Shown here in pieces: positions 10,860 through 21,682 of a DNA stretch of 64,000 nucleotides. The number at the start of each line of letters is the position of its first letter. Positions within the stretch are counted from its first letter, which is position 1. The DNA is taken from contig OX419762.1 of NCBI GenBank assembly GCA_948567375.1, forward strand, positions 58,112,841-58,176,840, read 5' to 3'. This DNA is from Lunularia cruciata (Eukaryota > Streptophyta > Marchantiopsida > Lunulariales > Lunulariaceae). The notes under the pieces were generated by a model, which saw nothing but the letters and a program-made list of their open reading frames with translations, searched no databases and was not told the origin of the DNA. A program made the translations under genes and the position numbers.

Positions 10860-11810
10860 ATCCTATGCTACTCTGCCAATCCAAGTCAAACAGTCATGTC
10901 CATAGTCTGACCTAACACTTGACGCTTGGATGCCTCTGATACTACTAGAACAATGATAATACTAATGTGAAAACCCATTGCTTGCTCTCTCTCATTGATG
11001 TTGGGCTCCACCAATTGCTGTGAATGTGAATCCCAAACCAGTCCAGGTCCTCGCTTGCAAAAAGCATGAGAGCTTAGGAAACTCATAAGTGTGGGAAAAG
11101 TGACTCTAGGCTATCCAACTAGGTTCACCATTGCCATAGGTGACCTATAAGCTACTACCATTGTCTGAGACTGATGCCCAACATCCAAGATGTCATCAAC
11201 AAGGATGTGGTCTAGTTGCTGAATCCCGTCATATGCATGTTGTAGAACCTCTTTGGGTAAGAGGTTCATCCACCAAAGACAAAGATGATGAGCCCGTGAT
11301 CCTACTCTGGCTGCATCTAACAAAATAAAAGGTCCTATCCAAGAATGGACCTAATGTGTACTCTCCACCACTTGAGTGCAAGAATCACCCATCAAAGGGA
11401 CGTTCTCCAAAATGTAAGCTAGAGAAACAGACTGATGAACCTAGAGATGTCATAGTATCCATAACATCTCCAAAAACACACCAAAATGTGGATCCTCAAG
11501 ATTGAGACCTCAATGTGTATGTCCTTGACATGGCCATCCAGAAATCACCAAATGAATAGGCCCATGCCTCTCTTGATCATGTGCACCCAATAAGGAAATG
11601 TTTGCTGGTAAGGCCTTCTGGTAATCCTTGACTGCTGACATCGGTAATAACTCAAGATATCGATAAGCCAAGTGTGCCACATGATGTAGAGAGATTCACC
11701 TAGCAGTCTCGTCTCTCTCCACATACATGAACCTCTGTATTTGTATACCTGCATGTAATACCGTAGTTAGTCTAGTGCTAATCCCACCGAACAACGCCAA
11801 TAGACATACT
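10860..11810 (-). pseudogene. C5 cytosine methyltransferase of B-minus
   Basis: Reverse-strand homologue of 48190-49150. The catalytic motif IV (GWPCQG) is readable at about 11520-11545 and motif VI (ENVP) at about 11394-11412. A motif I region (ELFGG type) lies at about 11775-11805, and the motif IX-X region (NEREQAMGF, VLGQTMD) at about 10890-11010. Several stops and frameshifts break it. Around 11600 this copy keeps the frame that the plus copy has lost by one base. Two copies with the same domain in the same place show that the gene belongs to the element. Confidence 0.8.
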
Positions 11811-11856
11811 CTCTCTACTAAATACTGCCAAGCAATGAGTGTGGTATCCAAGGGTG

Positions 11857-12890
11857 TCAAGGTAATAGACTATGGAGGCTCATCCTCACACTCATCTCTT
11901 GGTAGTACAAAGGCTCCACTCCAAGCCTACTGCACCAACCAATCTGCATGCTGTTGCAATGCTTCCTTTGAACTCCACAATGGAACATCCAAGGTGGATG
12001 GAACAATCCAACTCGTACTCCAAATCCAAGTGATCTCCTTTGGTATTGGAGTATCCTCTGCATGGGCGTCCCCCACCAATAAGTCACTAGGCCAAGTAAC
12101 AACACTACTAAAAACTGAAACTAATGCTGCCATGGTCCCGGACTATAGTGAGCCAAGATTGCCATTACTAAAGCGTACTGGTAGACAACATACTTGTCCC
12201 TCACCTGACTGCCAACCTAGTCTATAGGAGGTGGTCTCCTCCAATAGTCAATATTGAAATCCATAAGATACAACACTGCTCCCCCAACTAGCACATCATA
12301 TGACTCAATTATTGTTGCAATAGCTTGAGCTCTCACAACCAAGCTATCAGTCGGGTGACTAGGCTGAACCTGGACAACAAGCTCTCCATGTGTGATGTAC
12401 TATGTCAAACTAACTCCTAGAGATGTTTGGATCTAAAATGGACACCTCTCTACATTGGTCTTCTGTAACCCTAGACCAACAACTGCAACCTTCCCCAACA
12501 TAAGGGGTTGTGCACTAGAGTCTAATAAGACTCTTTGTGGTATATAGATCTTCCTTGAAGGTCTCACCAAGCAGAAAATCCCCCTTTGGTTCTCCAAGAG
12601 GACAACACCAGGTGTGAACCATGCTCTCTCAAAGGCCGGTCTAGTTGGTAACTCCTCCAATCTAGCCGTTGTTGCCTGCCATAAACCACTGTTTGTTGAG
12701 CAAATCCTACACTCCTCAACCAAGTCAACTCCACTATCAACCACCTCTGCTCTAGTAGTAGGAACCACACCATCCCTACTCTCACAAAGCGTGGCAGCCA
12801 AACTGAACACTGGGATTGGTTCAACTCGCAATGTACACATATCACTGGCTGAAGATAAAGGATAATGCATAATCAGTTGAGCCATCCCAA
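11857..12890 (-). pseudogene. Retropepsin region of B-minus
   Basis: The minus frame 12885-12433 matches the plus copy at 47090-47590. The active-site region reads VLLDSSAQPLML where retropepsins have D-S/T-G, so the glycine is lost here, while the plus copy lost the aspartate. The remaining part to 11857 is the protease-to-methyltransferase linker. Confidence 0.65.
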
Positions 12891-14344
12891 CATTGTGCTA
12901 GACTCAAATTGTATAGTAATAGGTGGCTGGCTAGTAGGTAGTCCATCATGCACCCCATCACCACCTACCACACCTACACTAGGACGTCTAGGAGCCATGG
13001 ATGACATCTATAGGGGCCTTAGAGAGTGTGAAAGACTGAGGAAATCTAACTTGTCTCCCAACCTCTCCTCTTTGTAGGTCCAACTCCATTGATGCTCCTC
13101 TAGGCTCTAGAGCACGTACTGCACTCCTAGTCAATGCTACAAATGCATCCACTTGTGTTGCTCCACACATGAAGTCCAAAACATCTCTATCACCAGCATA
13201 TGAGGTGGAAACCTCAACACCCAAATTTGATCTCTTTTTAGCAATGGCCATGCTAGCCAATCTTTGCTCCAACTACTCAATCCAAGTAGCAATAGTTGTA
13301 TCAGAAGTAAGGGCAAGTACTGCACCCCTACTAGGTGTAGATCCTCTACCACCACCTCTACCACCTCATCCTCCATGAATTGGAGCTCCTCTTCTACCTA
13401 CCATAGCCGCCCTACCACTTCGTAACTTTGGGTGTACCATATTTGTGAAAATGATCACACTGTCTAAGTGCTGACTATTGTGCACCAGAGGTATTAGGTC
13501 CGCTGCCCTGAGTATACTCTCTCTTATAGTGAGGTCCACCACAAGTCCAACAAGCAACACCACTACTCATTGGCTGCTACTGACCCAAAAATGAAGGTAA
13601 AGGTCTAAGTACAGGAGGCCCTCTACTTGCTCCATAGAACCGAGGCTGTCCACCCTATCCTTGAAAACCAACTAGATGTGGTGCACTCTATTGCACTCTA
13701 GAAGAAGTCACAATTATAGATGAGGTCTTCCTACCAAATCCAAATATCACCACCCTATCCTCTACCATGTTGAGCTCAATACGCTCAACTAAACCAAAGA
13801 CCACTGCCAAAGTAAGCAAAGTAGCCTATAACAACGTAGCATCACAAACTCTACGTCGCAACTCCCTATCTAGTATCCCATACCAAAATTGGATTGCCTA
13901 GGCCTTAGTAACTCCTTGAGTGAAACTGATCAATTGTCTCATATGAGTGTATGCCTCACGTAGTGTAATACTCCGAGGATAGGAGACCTTAAGAGAAATA
14001 CACCATGAGAAACACACACTTTCACACTCAAACTCCAATGCCTTAAAGAAGCACCTTCTCTTTATTATATAGACAAAGAGGATCTCCTCCAAGGAAGCTC
14101 CACCATAGGATTAGGCACACAGATAGGTGACATGTTAGCAAGTTCCACCCTTGGATTACTTCCTTGGATAGGTGACATAACGGTTTTGGTCCTATCTGGT
14201 TGGTCAAACAAGCTTTGATTGGAGTGAATCCTTTAGGGAATCTTCATGTGGGAAGCTCAGAATCACATGGGTGAGGTACCATTGGAAAGCTCTTGACAAG
14301 GCAAACCAAGGGTGAGGGAAGGACAGCCTTTCCTCATGGTAAGA

Positions 14345-14376
14345 GGGGGGGGGGGTGGGGGGGGGGGGGGGGGGGT
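14345..14376 (+). repeat. Poly-G tract
   Basis: Almost uninterrupted run of about 31 G with one T, inside the solo LTR. It could form G-quadruplexes. Its exact length may be a sequencing or assembly artefact. Confidence 0.85.
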
Positions 14377-14737
14377 AACTGGACATTTGTGAGGCCTAAT
14401 TCATTTATTTAGGACTCCAAAATTGCCTTCAAAGATTTCATGCATTTTTTGGTTCTTACTCTATTAGAAAAAGTCTCCTTTTGGTGATACCTCTTTATGA
14501 TCTGTTTAGTCCATCATGTGTAACATCCTTCGAGATGCTACCAAACCAATTCTCATCTTTAAATCTTATGTCTAGCTATTGGTTCTAAGGTTTTCAAATC
14601 TATTTTGATTTATGCCCTATTAGTAGAAGTACTGTTTTCGTGATACTTCTATCTGATCTATTTTGACCATCACGTGTAACATCATTCCAGATGTTACCAA
14701 ACTAAATTTCTCATCTAGATCATATGGCTAGCTCTTG

Positions 14738-15162
14738 TGTAAAAGACCGAGACCAAGGAGAGAATTAGGAGAATGGAAACTCACATTGGGACACTTGAAT
14801 GAGTGAAAACTCCAAATGCCTAGCATGAGCTTTGGTTTTGATATTTATAGGTAACATACAAGGCCCTTGAGAAGCTTCTCAAGAAACTTCTCAAGCCGCT
14901 TTCTTAGAGTGCAAGCCAAGTTAACTAGGAAGCTTCTCAAGAAGCTTCCTTCTAAAAACCGCTTACTTGGCGTGCAAGCTAAGCTAGGTAGAAGCTTCTA
15001 AAAACTTCCTTCTAGAAGCTACTTACTTGAGGTACAAGCTACACTAGCTGGGAAGCTTCTCAAGAAGCTTCCTAGATACTTCCAGAATATTCAAGGCTAA
15101 TTTGTCTTATGTGCTACTTCGTAAGTCCGACTAACTTTGTCGCTAAACTCCATATTGTTACA
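14738..15162 (-). repeat. Solo LTR of the C family
   Basis: A 425-bp reverse-strand LTR, TGTAAC to TTTTACA, matching the LTRs of element C. The perfect target duplication TCTTG (14733-14737 and 15163-15167) shows insertion followed by LTR-LTR recombination. The host sequence is the F-family solo LTR. Confidence 0.93.
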
Positions 15163-16004
15163 TCTTGGTATTACACATATGCTCTCTCTAGCCTTCCGTT
15201 GGAACTCTTGCAAGCTCCTCAGCTTGTCAATCCGCACTCCTTGGTAGTTTTGCCTCAAACACTAGAAGAACTCCACCATGGGGTTAAACCCCGGTACCAC
15301 ACCACCTCTTGTAGTGGTAGCTCTACTCGTAGTAGCACTATCTCTGGCTAGTACACCTCCACTAGCTCCACCAATGCTACTCGAGCTAGAAATTGTAGGT
15401 ATTGTCAATCTAGTCATGACAACCAAGCCTTAAGTGATAGAGACATAGTTCAAAGACCAATATTGTCTCCATATCTCAATCTCTTCCAAGTGAGCTCTCT
15501 TGAACTCATGGTAATCGTCCATCGGTGGACCCTCCAAATGCTAAAACAACCCCTTCCATGCCATGAAGGGTGTAAAAAAAGTGGGGTTCTGCATCTATTG
15601 CAGATCACACCAACTATCAAACTCCTAGATGAAGTCATCCAACTCAATGGTACCCATTGTACCAAAGTAATGCCTAGGGCCTTTGAATCTCTATAAATCT
15701 TGTGCATGTCCCACAAAAACCGTGCAAACACGCCAAGTGCACTCTCCATTGGATTAGCTCCTATGTCAATCTCCAACTCAGAGTCAATCTCCTCCCTCAT
15801 TAGGACCTGAGATACAAACTGATATCGAGTGCCACTCCAAGTAAACCCACTACATACTATAGGGCTATGTCTTTGAGAATCCCCAACAAACTCCATCGTG
15901 ATAAAGTAACTACAAACCGCCAAGTGCAAACCGGAACCACAAACTGCAATTGCAAATTGCAAGTACTCCACCAAGTACCAACACCACCAACCAAGCACCA
16001 TCAA

Positions 16005-16464
16005 GTGCCAACACTAACAAAACACTACCCACTAATGTAACTCCAATTGAGATAACTATACTTGGGGAAGGATGACCTAAAACCTACCATCACAACACGC
16101 ACTCTCACGGTTTGCAGGTCATCACTTCTTACCTCACCAAAGGATAAACAAAGATAGTCTCATTGGTTATCACTCCAGCTTCACTACCAAGAGCACACCA
16201 GAGCACCAACGCTTTAAATTCAAGGCATCTCACACAAACATGGTGCACAAACAAGAAGCAGAGAATGGAGGGGGTCCAATCACAAAAAAGCTAAGCAAAA
16301 ACCCTCCATCTCATAAAACAACATTGGATTGACTCTGCCACCATTTGGCATTTGACATAATAGGAAGTCTTATTAACGTCCTAAGCTACCAAGATCACCA
16401 AGAATGGCATCAAATTGCCTCTCCTAGCCAAAGCTACAAGTGTATAGATAATAGTGGCACAATC
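16005..16464 (-). other. Leader of B-minus, part 1
   Basis: Non-coding leader homologous to about 44740-45190 of the plus copy. It includes the conserved stretch TGGTGGCAGAGTCA (about 16330-16350 on the minus strand), a candidate primer site. Element C interrupts it at 16469. The leader resumes at 22109-22880. Confidence 0.75.
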
Positions 16465-16469
16465 ACTAG
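16465..16469 (+). repeat. Target site duplication of element C, left
   Basis: ACTAG, repeated at 22109-22113. The uninterrupted B sequence around 44750 shows this motif once. Confidence 0.92.
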
Positions 16470-16881
16470 TGTAACAATATGGAGTTTAGCGACAAAGTTA
16501 GTCGGGCTTACGAAGTAGCACATAAGACAAAGTAGCCTAGAATATTCTGGAAGTATCCAGGAAGCTTCTTGGGAAGCTTCCCGGTTAGCTTAGCTTGCAC
16601 TTTAAGTAAGTAGCTTCTAGAAGCTTCCAACTAGCTTAGCTTGCACGCCAAGTAGACGGCTCCTAGAAGGAAGCTTCTTGAGAAGCTTCCTAGTTAACTT
16701 GGCTTGCACTCTAAGAAAGCGGCTTGAGTAAGCTGCTTGAGAAGCTTCTCAAGGGCCTTGTATGCTACCTATAAATACCAAAGCCAAAGCTCATGCTAGG
16801 CATTCGGAGTTTTCCCTCATTCAAGTGTCCCAATGTGAGTTGCCATTCTCCTATTTCTCTCCTTGGATTCGGTCTTTTACA
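16470..16881 (+). repeat. 5' LTR of element C
   Basis: 412 bp, TGTAAC to TTTTACA. It is built largely of GAAGCTTC-type palindromes, with a TATAAATA box at 16770-16777. Confidence 0.95.
16615..16627 (+). promoter_or_regulatory. Heat-shock-element-like motif in the C LTR
   Basis: TTCTAGAAGCTTC fits the heat-shock factor site TTCnnGAAnnTTC exactly. It lies about 140 bp upstream of the TATAAATA box. The same core is at 21842-21854 in the 3' LTR, and several GAAnnTTC half arrays surround it. Function is inferred. Confidence 0.5.
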
Positions 16882-16882
16882 T

Positions 16883-16894
16883 TAGTATCAGAGC
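16883..16894 (+). other. Primer binding site of element C, tRNA-Met-like
   Basis: TAGTATCAGAGC differs by one base from the initiator-tRNA-Met site TGGTATCAGAGC and starts one base after the LTR. Confidence 0.85.
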
Positions 16895-17336
16895 AGGAAT
16901 GGGATGGATGGAATTTATGGGCCACCAAATCCACTTCCATCAAACCATTGGGATTTTCACGTCCAAATACTACCCAAGCATCGTTTCACACAATTCATCA
17001 CCTCGCACTTTGGACAAGATTTTATGCATATGATCACCATATCTGAGGAACCCTTGGTGCTTCCAGTTGTAACTTATGGAGAATGGTGGACGTGCTATTT
17101 CTATGTGTTAGTAAATTAGATAGATTGGGAGTGGTGTGATAGAAGAGCAACCATGGCGGCAATACTTGATGTTATCCTTGCTATGCAACAACAAATCGAG
17201 CACCTTACTTGATTGTTGGATGAACGAGATCTTTGACGACAAGAGCAAGTGGAGGAGAGTACCAATTTGAGAAGGAGAAGATCAGATCAGATTCCCTAAA
17301 CCCAAGGTATTTGAAGGCAAGAATCTCCCGGGTGCG

Positions 17337-17999
17337 GTGGAGAATTTTGTGTTTGATTGTGAATGTTATTTTGAAACTACCAATCTACAAGATGAGCGAA
17401 AACAGATTCTCTTGGCTTCTAGCCAATTGGATGGAGTAGCAAAGCTATGGTGGAGATTTCAAGTGGAGCGAGCCAAACGACAACTAGTTGCACCAATCTT
17501 GACATGGGCAGAATTCAAAAGTGCAATAATCAGTAAATTCCAAGCTATAAATGCCACACGAGCTGCACGGGATAAGTTGACAGAGTTGAAACAGATTGGC
17601 TCAGTAAGAAGTTACATCACGCAATTCCAAAACACCCTCATGCAAATTCCAGATATTTTGGAAGGTGAAGCTCTGAATCAATTCGTGAGGGGCTTGAAGG
17701 CAAGAACCAAATTAGAGGTAACCATGCGAGAGCCACAACACTTGGAGGAAGCCATGCGGTTGGCCGAATGTTTTGATTCCTTGGTGGCAACAACTTGGTC
17801 TCGACCTCGACCCCCACAAAGCTTGCCAATACACTACACACAAGTGGAGGAGCCAGCACCAATGGAGATTGATGCAATTCAACAAAGACCACTGGGCATG
17901 GCAGATAGGGAGAAAATGCGACAAAATGGTGGTTGTTTTTATTGTTGCCATTTGGAGCATCGCATTCCTGAATATCCACTTAAGAATGGACGACCTTGA
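17337..17999 (+). pseudogene. gag: Gag of element C
   Basis: 220 codons of capsid domain (AKLWWRFQVERA, SYITQFQNTLMQIP, NQFVRGLKARTKLEV) followed by a knuckle CFYCCHLEHRIPEY whose last cysteine is tyrosine. The N-terminal part can be followed upstream to about 17270 in the same frame but is broken by stops. The listed start is internal to the original gene. Confidence 0.82.
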
Positions 18000-18085
18000 C
18001 AAGTTGCCCAAGTGGAGGTTGTAGAGCAGAATGATCAAGGAAACAAGGAATCCTAGTAGGAGATTTCGAGCTGCCTACTGGGAGC

Positions 18086-18478
18086 TTGATTAGTTCCAAT
18101 GGGATTGAAGGCTCAACCTATGCAAGTTTGCTTCACTTGCAAGGTATGATATCTAATAGAGGTTGTAGGATTTTGGTTGATTCTGGAAGTTTAGAGAATT
18201 GCATGTCTATGCAAGTAGCAAAGGAATTGGGTATTCCTATCAAGCCAGTGATTGGAAGTTGTTTGATGATGGCGGATGGTAGAAAGGGTTCTGCATTCTG
18301 CACCTTGCATCCTGTTACCTTCAAGATTGGGAAGGAGTATTTGGAGTGTATGAGGTTTGTAGTGGCACCTCTACACTATGATATCATTCTGTGTCTACCT
18401 TGGCTTGAATGTCATAAGGTTCAATTCGATTGGACCCGACGCCAAATTCAAGTACAACACCAAGGTAGGAATTTTTGA
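18086..18478 (+). pseudogene. pol: Retropepsin of element C
   Basis: ILVDSGSLENCMS holds the D-S-G active site near residue 35. Behind it YDIILCLPWLECH is the second conserved block of the fold. The frame continues into RT after the stop at 18476-18478. Confidence 0.85.
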
Positions 18479-18530
18479 TTAGGTTGTCTGGCACCTCTGA
18501 GTAAGACACCTAAGAATAGTCAGTCCCAAG

Positions 18531-18710
18531 ATGGGAAGTTTATCAAGAAGGTAGCCATAGAGCGAATCTGGAAGGGAGATGAGTCCCTGGATGGGAAGTT
18601 TGCCAGGAAGGCAACCATGGAGCAAGCTTGGAAGAGAGATGAGTCCCTAGAAGGGAAGTTTGTTAAGGAAGCAACCATAGAGCAAGCTTTGGAGGAAGAT
18701 AAGTCTATAT
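18531..18710 (+). repeat. Three 60-bp tandem repeats in pol of element C
   Basis: Units start at 18531, 18591 and 18651, each opening with a GGGAAGTTT motif and encoding about 20 residues (GKF, then an AT-EQA core, then DES). They lie in the spacer between protease and RT. The period of exactly 20 codons keeps the frame. Confidence 0.88.
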
Positions 18711-20160
18711 TTGCGATGTGGATCAAGCAGATTGCAGAACAATTTGAGGAGGGCCAAGTGCCGCATCAAGCGATGGTTGATCGGATAGCTCAGGAGTTTG
18801 CAGATGTATTTCTGGATGATTTGCCAAAGGGATTACCCTCCGATCGAGGTATGCCCTTCAGGATCGAGTTATTGCCAAGGAGTACTCCAATGAGTAGACC
18901 AATCTATCGACTCTCACCAAAGGAGTTGGAGGAGTTGCAAATAACACTTATAGAGTTGTTGGAGAAGGATTTCATACGACATAGTACCTCTCCTTGGAGA
19001 GCACCGGTACTATTTGTTCCAAAGAAGGATGGAGGACTTTGTTTCTGTATTGATTACCGTGGGCTCAATAAGCAAACCGTGAAGAATGCATATCCCTTGC
19101 CTCGGATCGATGAATTACTTGATCAACTAAGTGGAGCACGTTACTTTTCCAAGTTGGATCTTTGTAGCGGCTATTGGAAAATTCTGATTGATAGAGAGGA
19201 TGTGCAAAAGACTGCCTTTTGCACAAAGTATGGATATTTTGAGTAGAGAGTTCTACCTTTTGGACTCACTAATGCTCAAGCAGTCTTCATGGATCAGATG
19301 CATCGGATGTTGGATAGACTATTGGATCGGTCAGTAGTGGTGTTCTTGGATGGTATCTTAATCTATAGCAAGACAGAGGCAGAACACGTGAATCATGTGC
19401 GAGAAGTCCTGAGACGACTACAACAATGGAAATTTTAATGCAAAAAGTCAAAGTGTGCTTTTTGGCAGAAGGAGGTTACCTTCTTGGGTCATAAGATGTC
19501 ATCAGAGGGGATCAAGATGGAAGAAAAGAAGATCAAGGCCATTACTAATTGGCCCACCTCAAAGGATGCTACAGAAGTACAAGCATTCAATGGATTGGCT
19601 AGTTTTTACCGGCGGTTCATCCACTATTATGCTCATGTGGCTGCACCATTGACTGACCTCTTGGGAAAGAACTCAAGCTTCCAGTGGAACACCAAACATG
19701 AAGAAGCATTCCAAAAGTTGAAACATATGGTGTCTTCAAGACCCATTCTTCAATCATATGATCCTCAACTACCTTGTGTGGTTGATTTTGATGCTTCTAA
19801 CTTTGCAATTGGAGCTGTGTTGCAACAAGAATTTCCAGATGGACTACATCTCATTGCCTTTGTGTCTCGCCGACTAAATACAGCTGAAAGAAATTACTCT
19901 GCTCAAGATTGGGAACAACTTGCAATGGTATATGCCACCAAGGTATGGAGGCATTATCTCTTGGGGAAACAAGTGATCATGCGAACTGATCACAAGCCAT
20001 TGTTGCAGACCTTACACTTGGAGCACATGAAGAGTCAACATCATCGATAGGAAGAGCAACTTCAATTGTTTGACATCAAACTTGAGTACAAACCAGGTCG
20101 GTTCCATGTCATCCCTGATGCTCTATCATGACGACCTGATTTTAAGTCCCTTCCTCTCAT
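18617..20160 (+). pseudogene. pol: RT and RNase H of element C
   Basis: RT shows [23 protein letters not shown] and a catalytic box reading [11 protein letters not shown], where the second aspartate of the XXDD box is glycine, which should abolish activity. RNase H has VDFDASNFAIG, the glutamate in DWEQLAMVYA, TDHKPLL and an IPDALS end. In-frame stops are at 19244-19246 (TAG), about 19436 (TAA), 20048-20050 (TAG) and 20129-20131 (TGA). They fit C-to-T or G-to-A changes at conserved W, Y, W and R positions. Confidence 0.88.
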
Positions 20161-20161
20161 C

Positions 20162-21340
20162 GTGGCAACAATTACGACGGTGTCAATTGACACCAAGATC
20201 CATAACGAGTTTTGGTTAGCTCTGCAACAAGATCCCTTCTTCCAAATGGTACATGGTCGTCGAACAACAGGTGACAAGGAGTACAACACCTTCTCCTTCA
20301 AGGAAGGCCTTCTATTCCATGCGGACCGAATCTATGTTCCAGCCAAAAGTGATCTTCGACTTGTGCGCCTTCAAGAAGCCCATGATTTACCCATCGTTGG
20401 TCACATGGGTGTGGACAAGACCTTGGGTACCCTCCAACGTCAATGGTAGTGGCCCAACATGACACGAGATGTTTGAGAATTTGTCAGATTGTGTGAGAGC
20501 TGCCAACGTAACAAGGCCAGTAACTTGAAGCTGAGTGGAGTCCTTCAACCACTCGCCATTCCATCCGCTTGTTGGGAGCATGTGAGCTTGGATCTCATCA
20601 CATCCTTGCCAAAGACAAAACAAAGACACACCGCAATCGTGGTGTTTGTGGATAAGCTTAGTAAGCAAATCCACTTGGCACCAACCTATGATACCGTGGA
20701 TGCTCCAACCTTAGTGCAAATCTACTTTGACAATGTCTTCAAGCATCATGGGATGCCACATGTACTCATCTCTGACCGTGATCCTCGATTTATCGGGAAG
20801 TTTTGGCAAGCACTCTTCTAGATACTCGGCACCAAGCTTGCTTTGTCCACGGCCTATCATCCTCAAACTGATGGACAAATCGAACGTGAAAATCATACAT
20901 TGGAGGATATGTTGCGGGCCTTTGTCAATGTCCACCATACCAATTGGGATGAATGTCTTGCAGTTGCGGAATTTGCCTACAACAATTCCAAACAAGCAAG
21001 CACCGGATTTTCTCTCTTCTTTCTCAATTTTGGCCAAGATTCGTTTGTTCCAAATTCTCTTCTTGCTCCCCCTCCATCTCAAGTTCCTCATACTTCCACA
21101 TTCTTGACCACTATATCCCAATCGCTCCAACAAGCCAAGTCTCACCTCCTTGTTGCTCAGAATCGCCAAAAACAATATGCGGACCACCATCGTCGTGATC
21201 TCACCTTTGAAGTTGGTGATAAAGTCATGCTATCCTCCAATCACCTCCCTCTCCCACTTGATACTCAAGTTTGTAAACTTGCCTCTAACTGGATAGGACC
21301 CTTTGATATCACCCAAATTTTCTCTCCTGTTGCTTATTGA
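20162..21340 (+). pseudogene. pol: DDE integrase of element C
   Basis: The HHCC zinc region runs from HDLPIVGHMG to CESCQ. The triad is LDLITSLP, LISDRDPRF and the glutamate of DGQIERENHT. C-terminal DLTFEVGDKVML and WIGPFDI follow. Stops at 20447-20449, about 20474, 20819-20821 and 21338-21340 interrupt one continuous frame. Confidence 0.88.
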
Positions 21341-21358
21341 CTTGCCTTACCTTGTCAC

Positions 21359-21628
21359 ATGCGTATCCATCTTGTCTTTCATGTTTCCAAGTTGAAACCC
21401 TTTGTTCCTAACCCCTCTTCCTTTTCCTCTCGAGTTCAACCTCTCCCTCTTCTTGTCCCTATCAATGATCATGAGGAGTACAAAGTTGATCGTATCCTTG
21501 CGCGTCGCAATATCCAACGAGGCCATCGCCAACATACGGAGTATAAGGTCCTTTGGAAAGGGTATCCCCTTCATGATGTCACTTGGGAGCCTCTTTCTCA
21601 CCTCCTGAATGCACAGAAGGCCATCTAG
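21359..21628 (+). CDS. Chromodomain of element C
   Basis: Residues about 38-86 read as a chromodomain. The aromatic cage positions are present in YKVDRIL, VLWKGYP and TWEPLSHL. Chromodomains bind methylated histone H3 tails and direct chromovirus integration into heterochromatin. It is the C-terminal end of the pol frame, separated from the integrase by the stop at 21338-21340. Confidence 0.92.
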   Translation: MRIHLVFHVSKLKPFVPNPSSFSSRVQPLPLLVPINDHEEYKVDRILARRNIQRGHRQHTEYKVLWKGYPLHDVTWEPLSHLLNAQKAI

Positions 21629-21670
21629 GAATTCAAAGCTTCACTGGTGACGAGGACGTCACCAACTAGT

Positions 21671-21682
21671 GGCGGAGGAATA
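21671..21682 (+). other. Polypurine tract of element C
   Basis: GGCGGAGGAATA directly before the TGTAAC start of the 3' LTR. Confidence 0.85.

Larger units (their letters stand above)
13964..15175 (-). repeat. Solo LTR of the F family, carrying a C-family solo LTR
   Basis: Reads TGTAATACC to TTACA on the minus strand and matches the F LTRs (38542-39096, 54200-54757), for example in the stretch coding for the GGAGGCCTAAA motif. The flanks CGTAG (13959-13963) and CATAT (15176-15180) are a decayed 5-bp duplication, and removing the insert restores the gag sequence of B. About 110 bp are duplicated inside it (14460-14570 against 14575-14690). That and a long G-run make it longer than the other copies. 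Confidence 0.82.
12890..16004 (-). pseudogene. gag: Gag of B-minus, interrupted by a solo LTR
   Basis: Homologous to 45195-47090 of the plus copy. The conserved capsid-like part lies at 15181-16004 and at 13500-13960. Between them an F-family LTR with degenerate target duplication interrupts the sequence. The zinc-knuckle region (about 13380-13570) is degraded. A TAG on the minus strand at 15543-15541 stands at exactly the same codon as the TAG at 45651-45653 of the plus copy. Confidence 0.75.

Noticed and set aside
18525-18710. CRISPR-like array
   Set aside because: Units are directly adjacent without spacers and encode protein in a retrotransposon frame.
18520-18726. Reverse-strand frame across the 60-bp repeats of element C
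   Set aside because: Its regularity is only the shadow of the repeats in the other strand.
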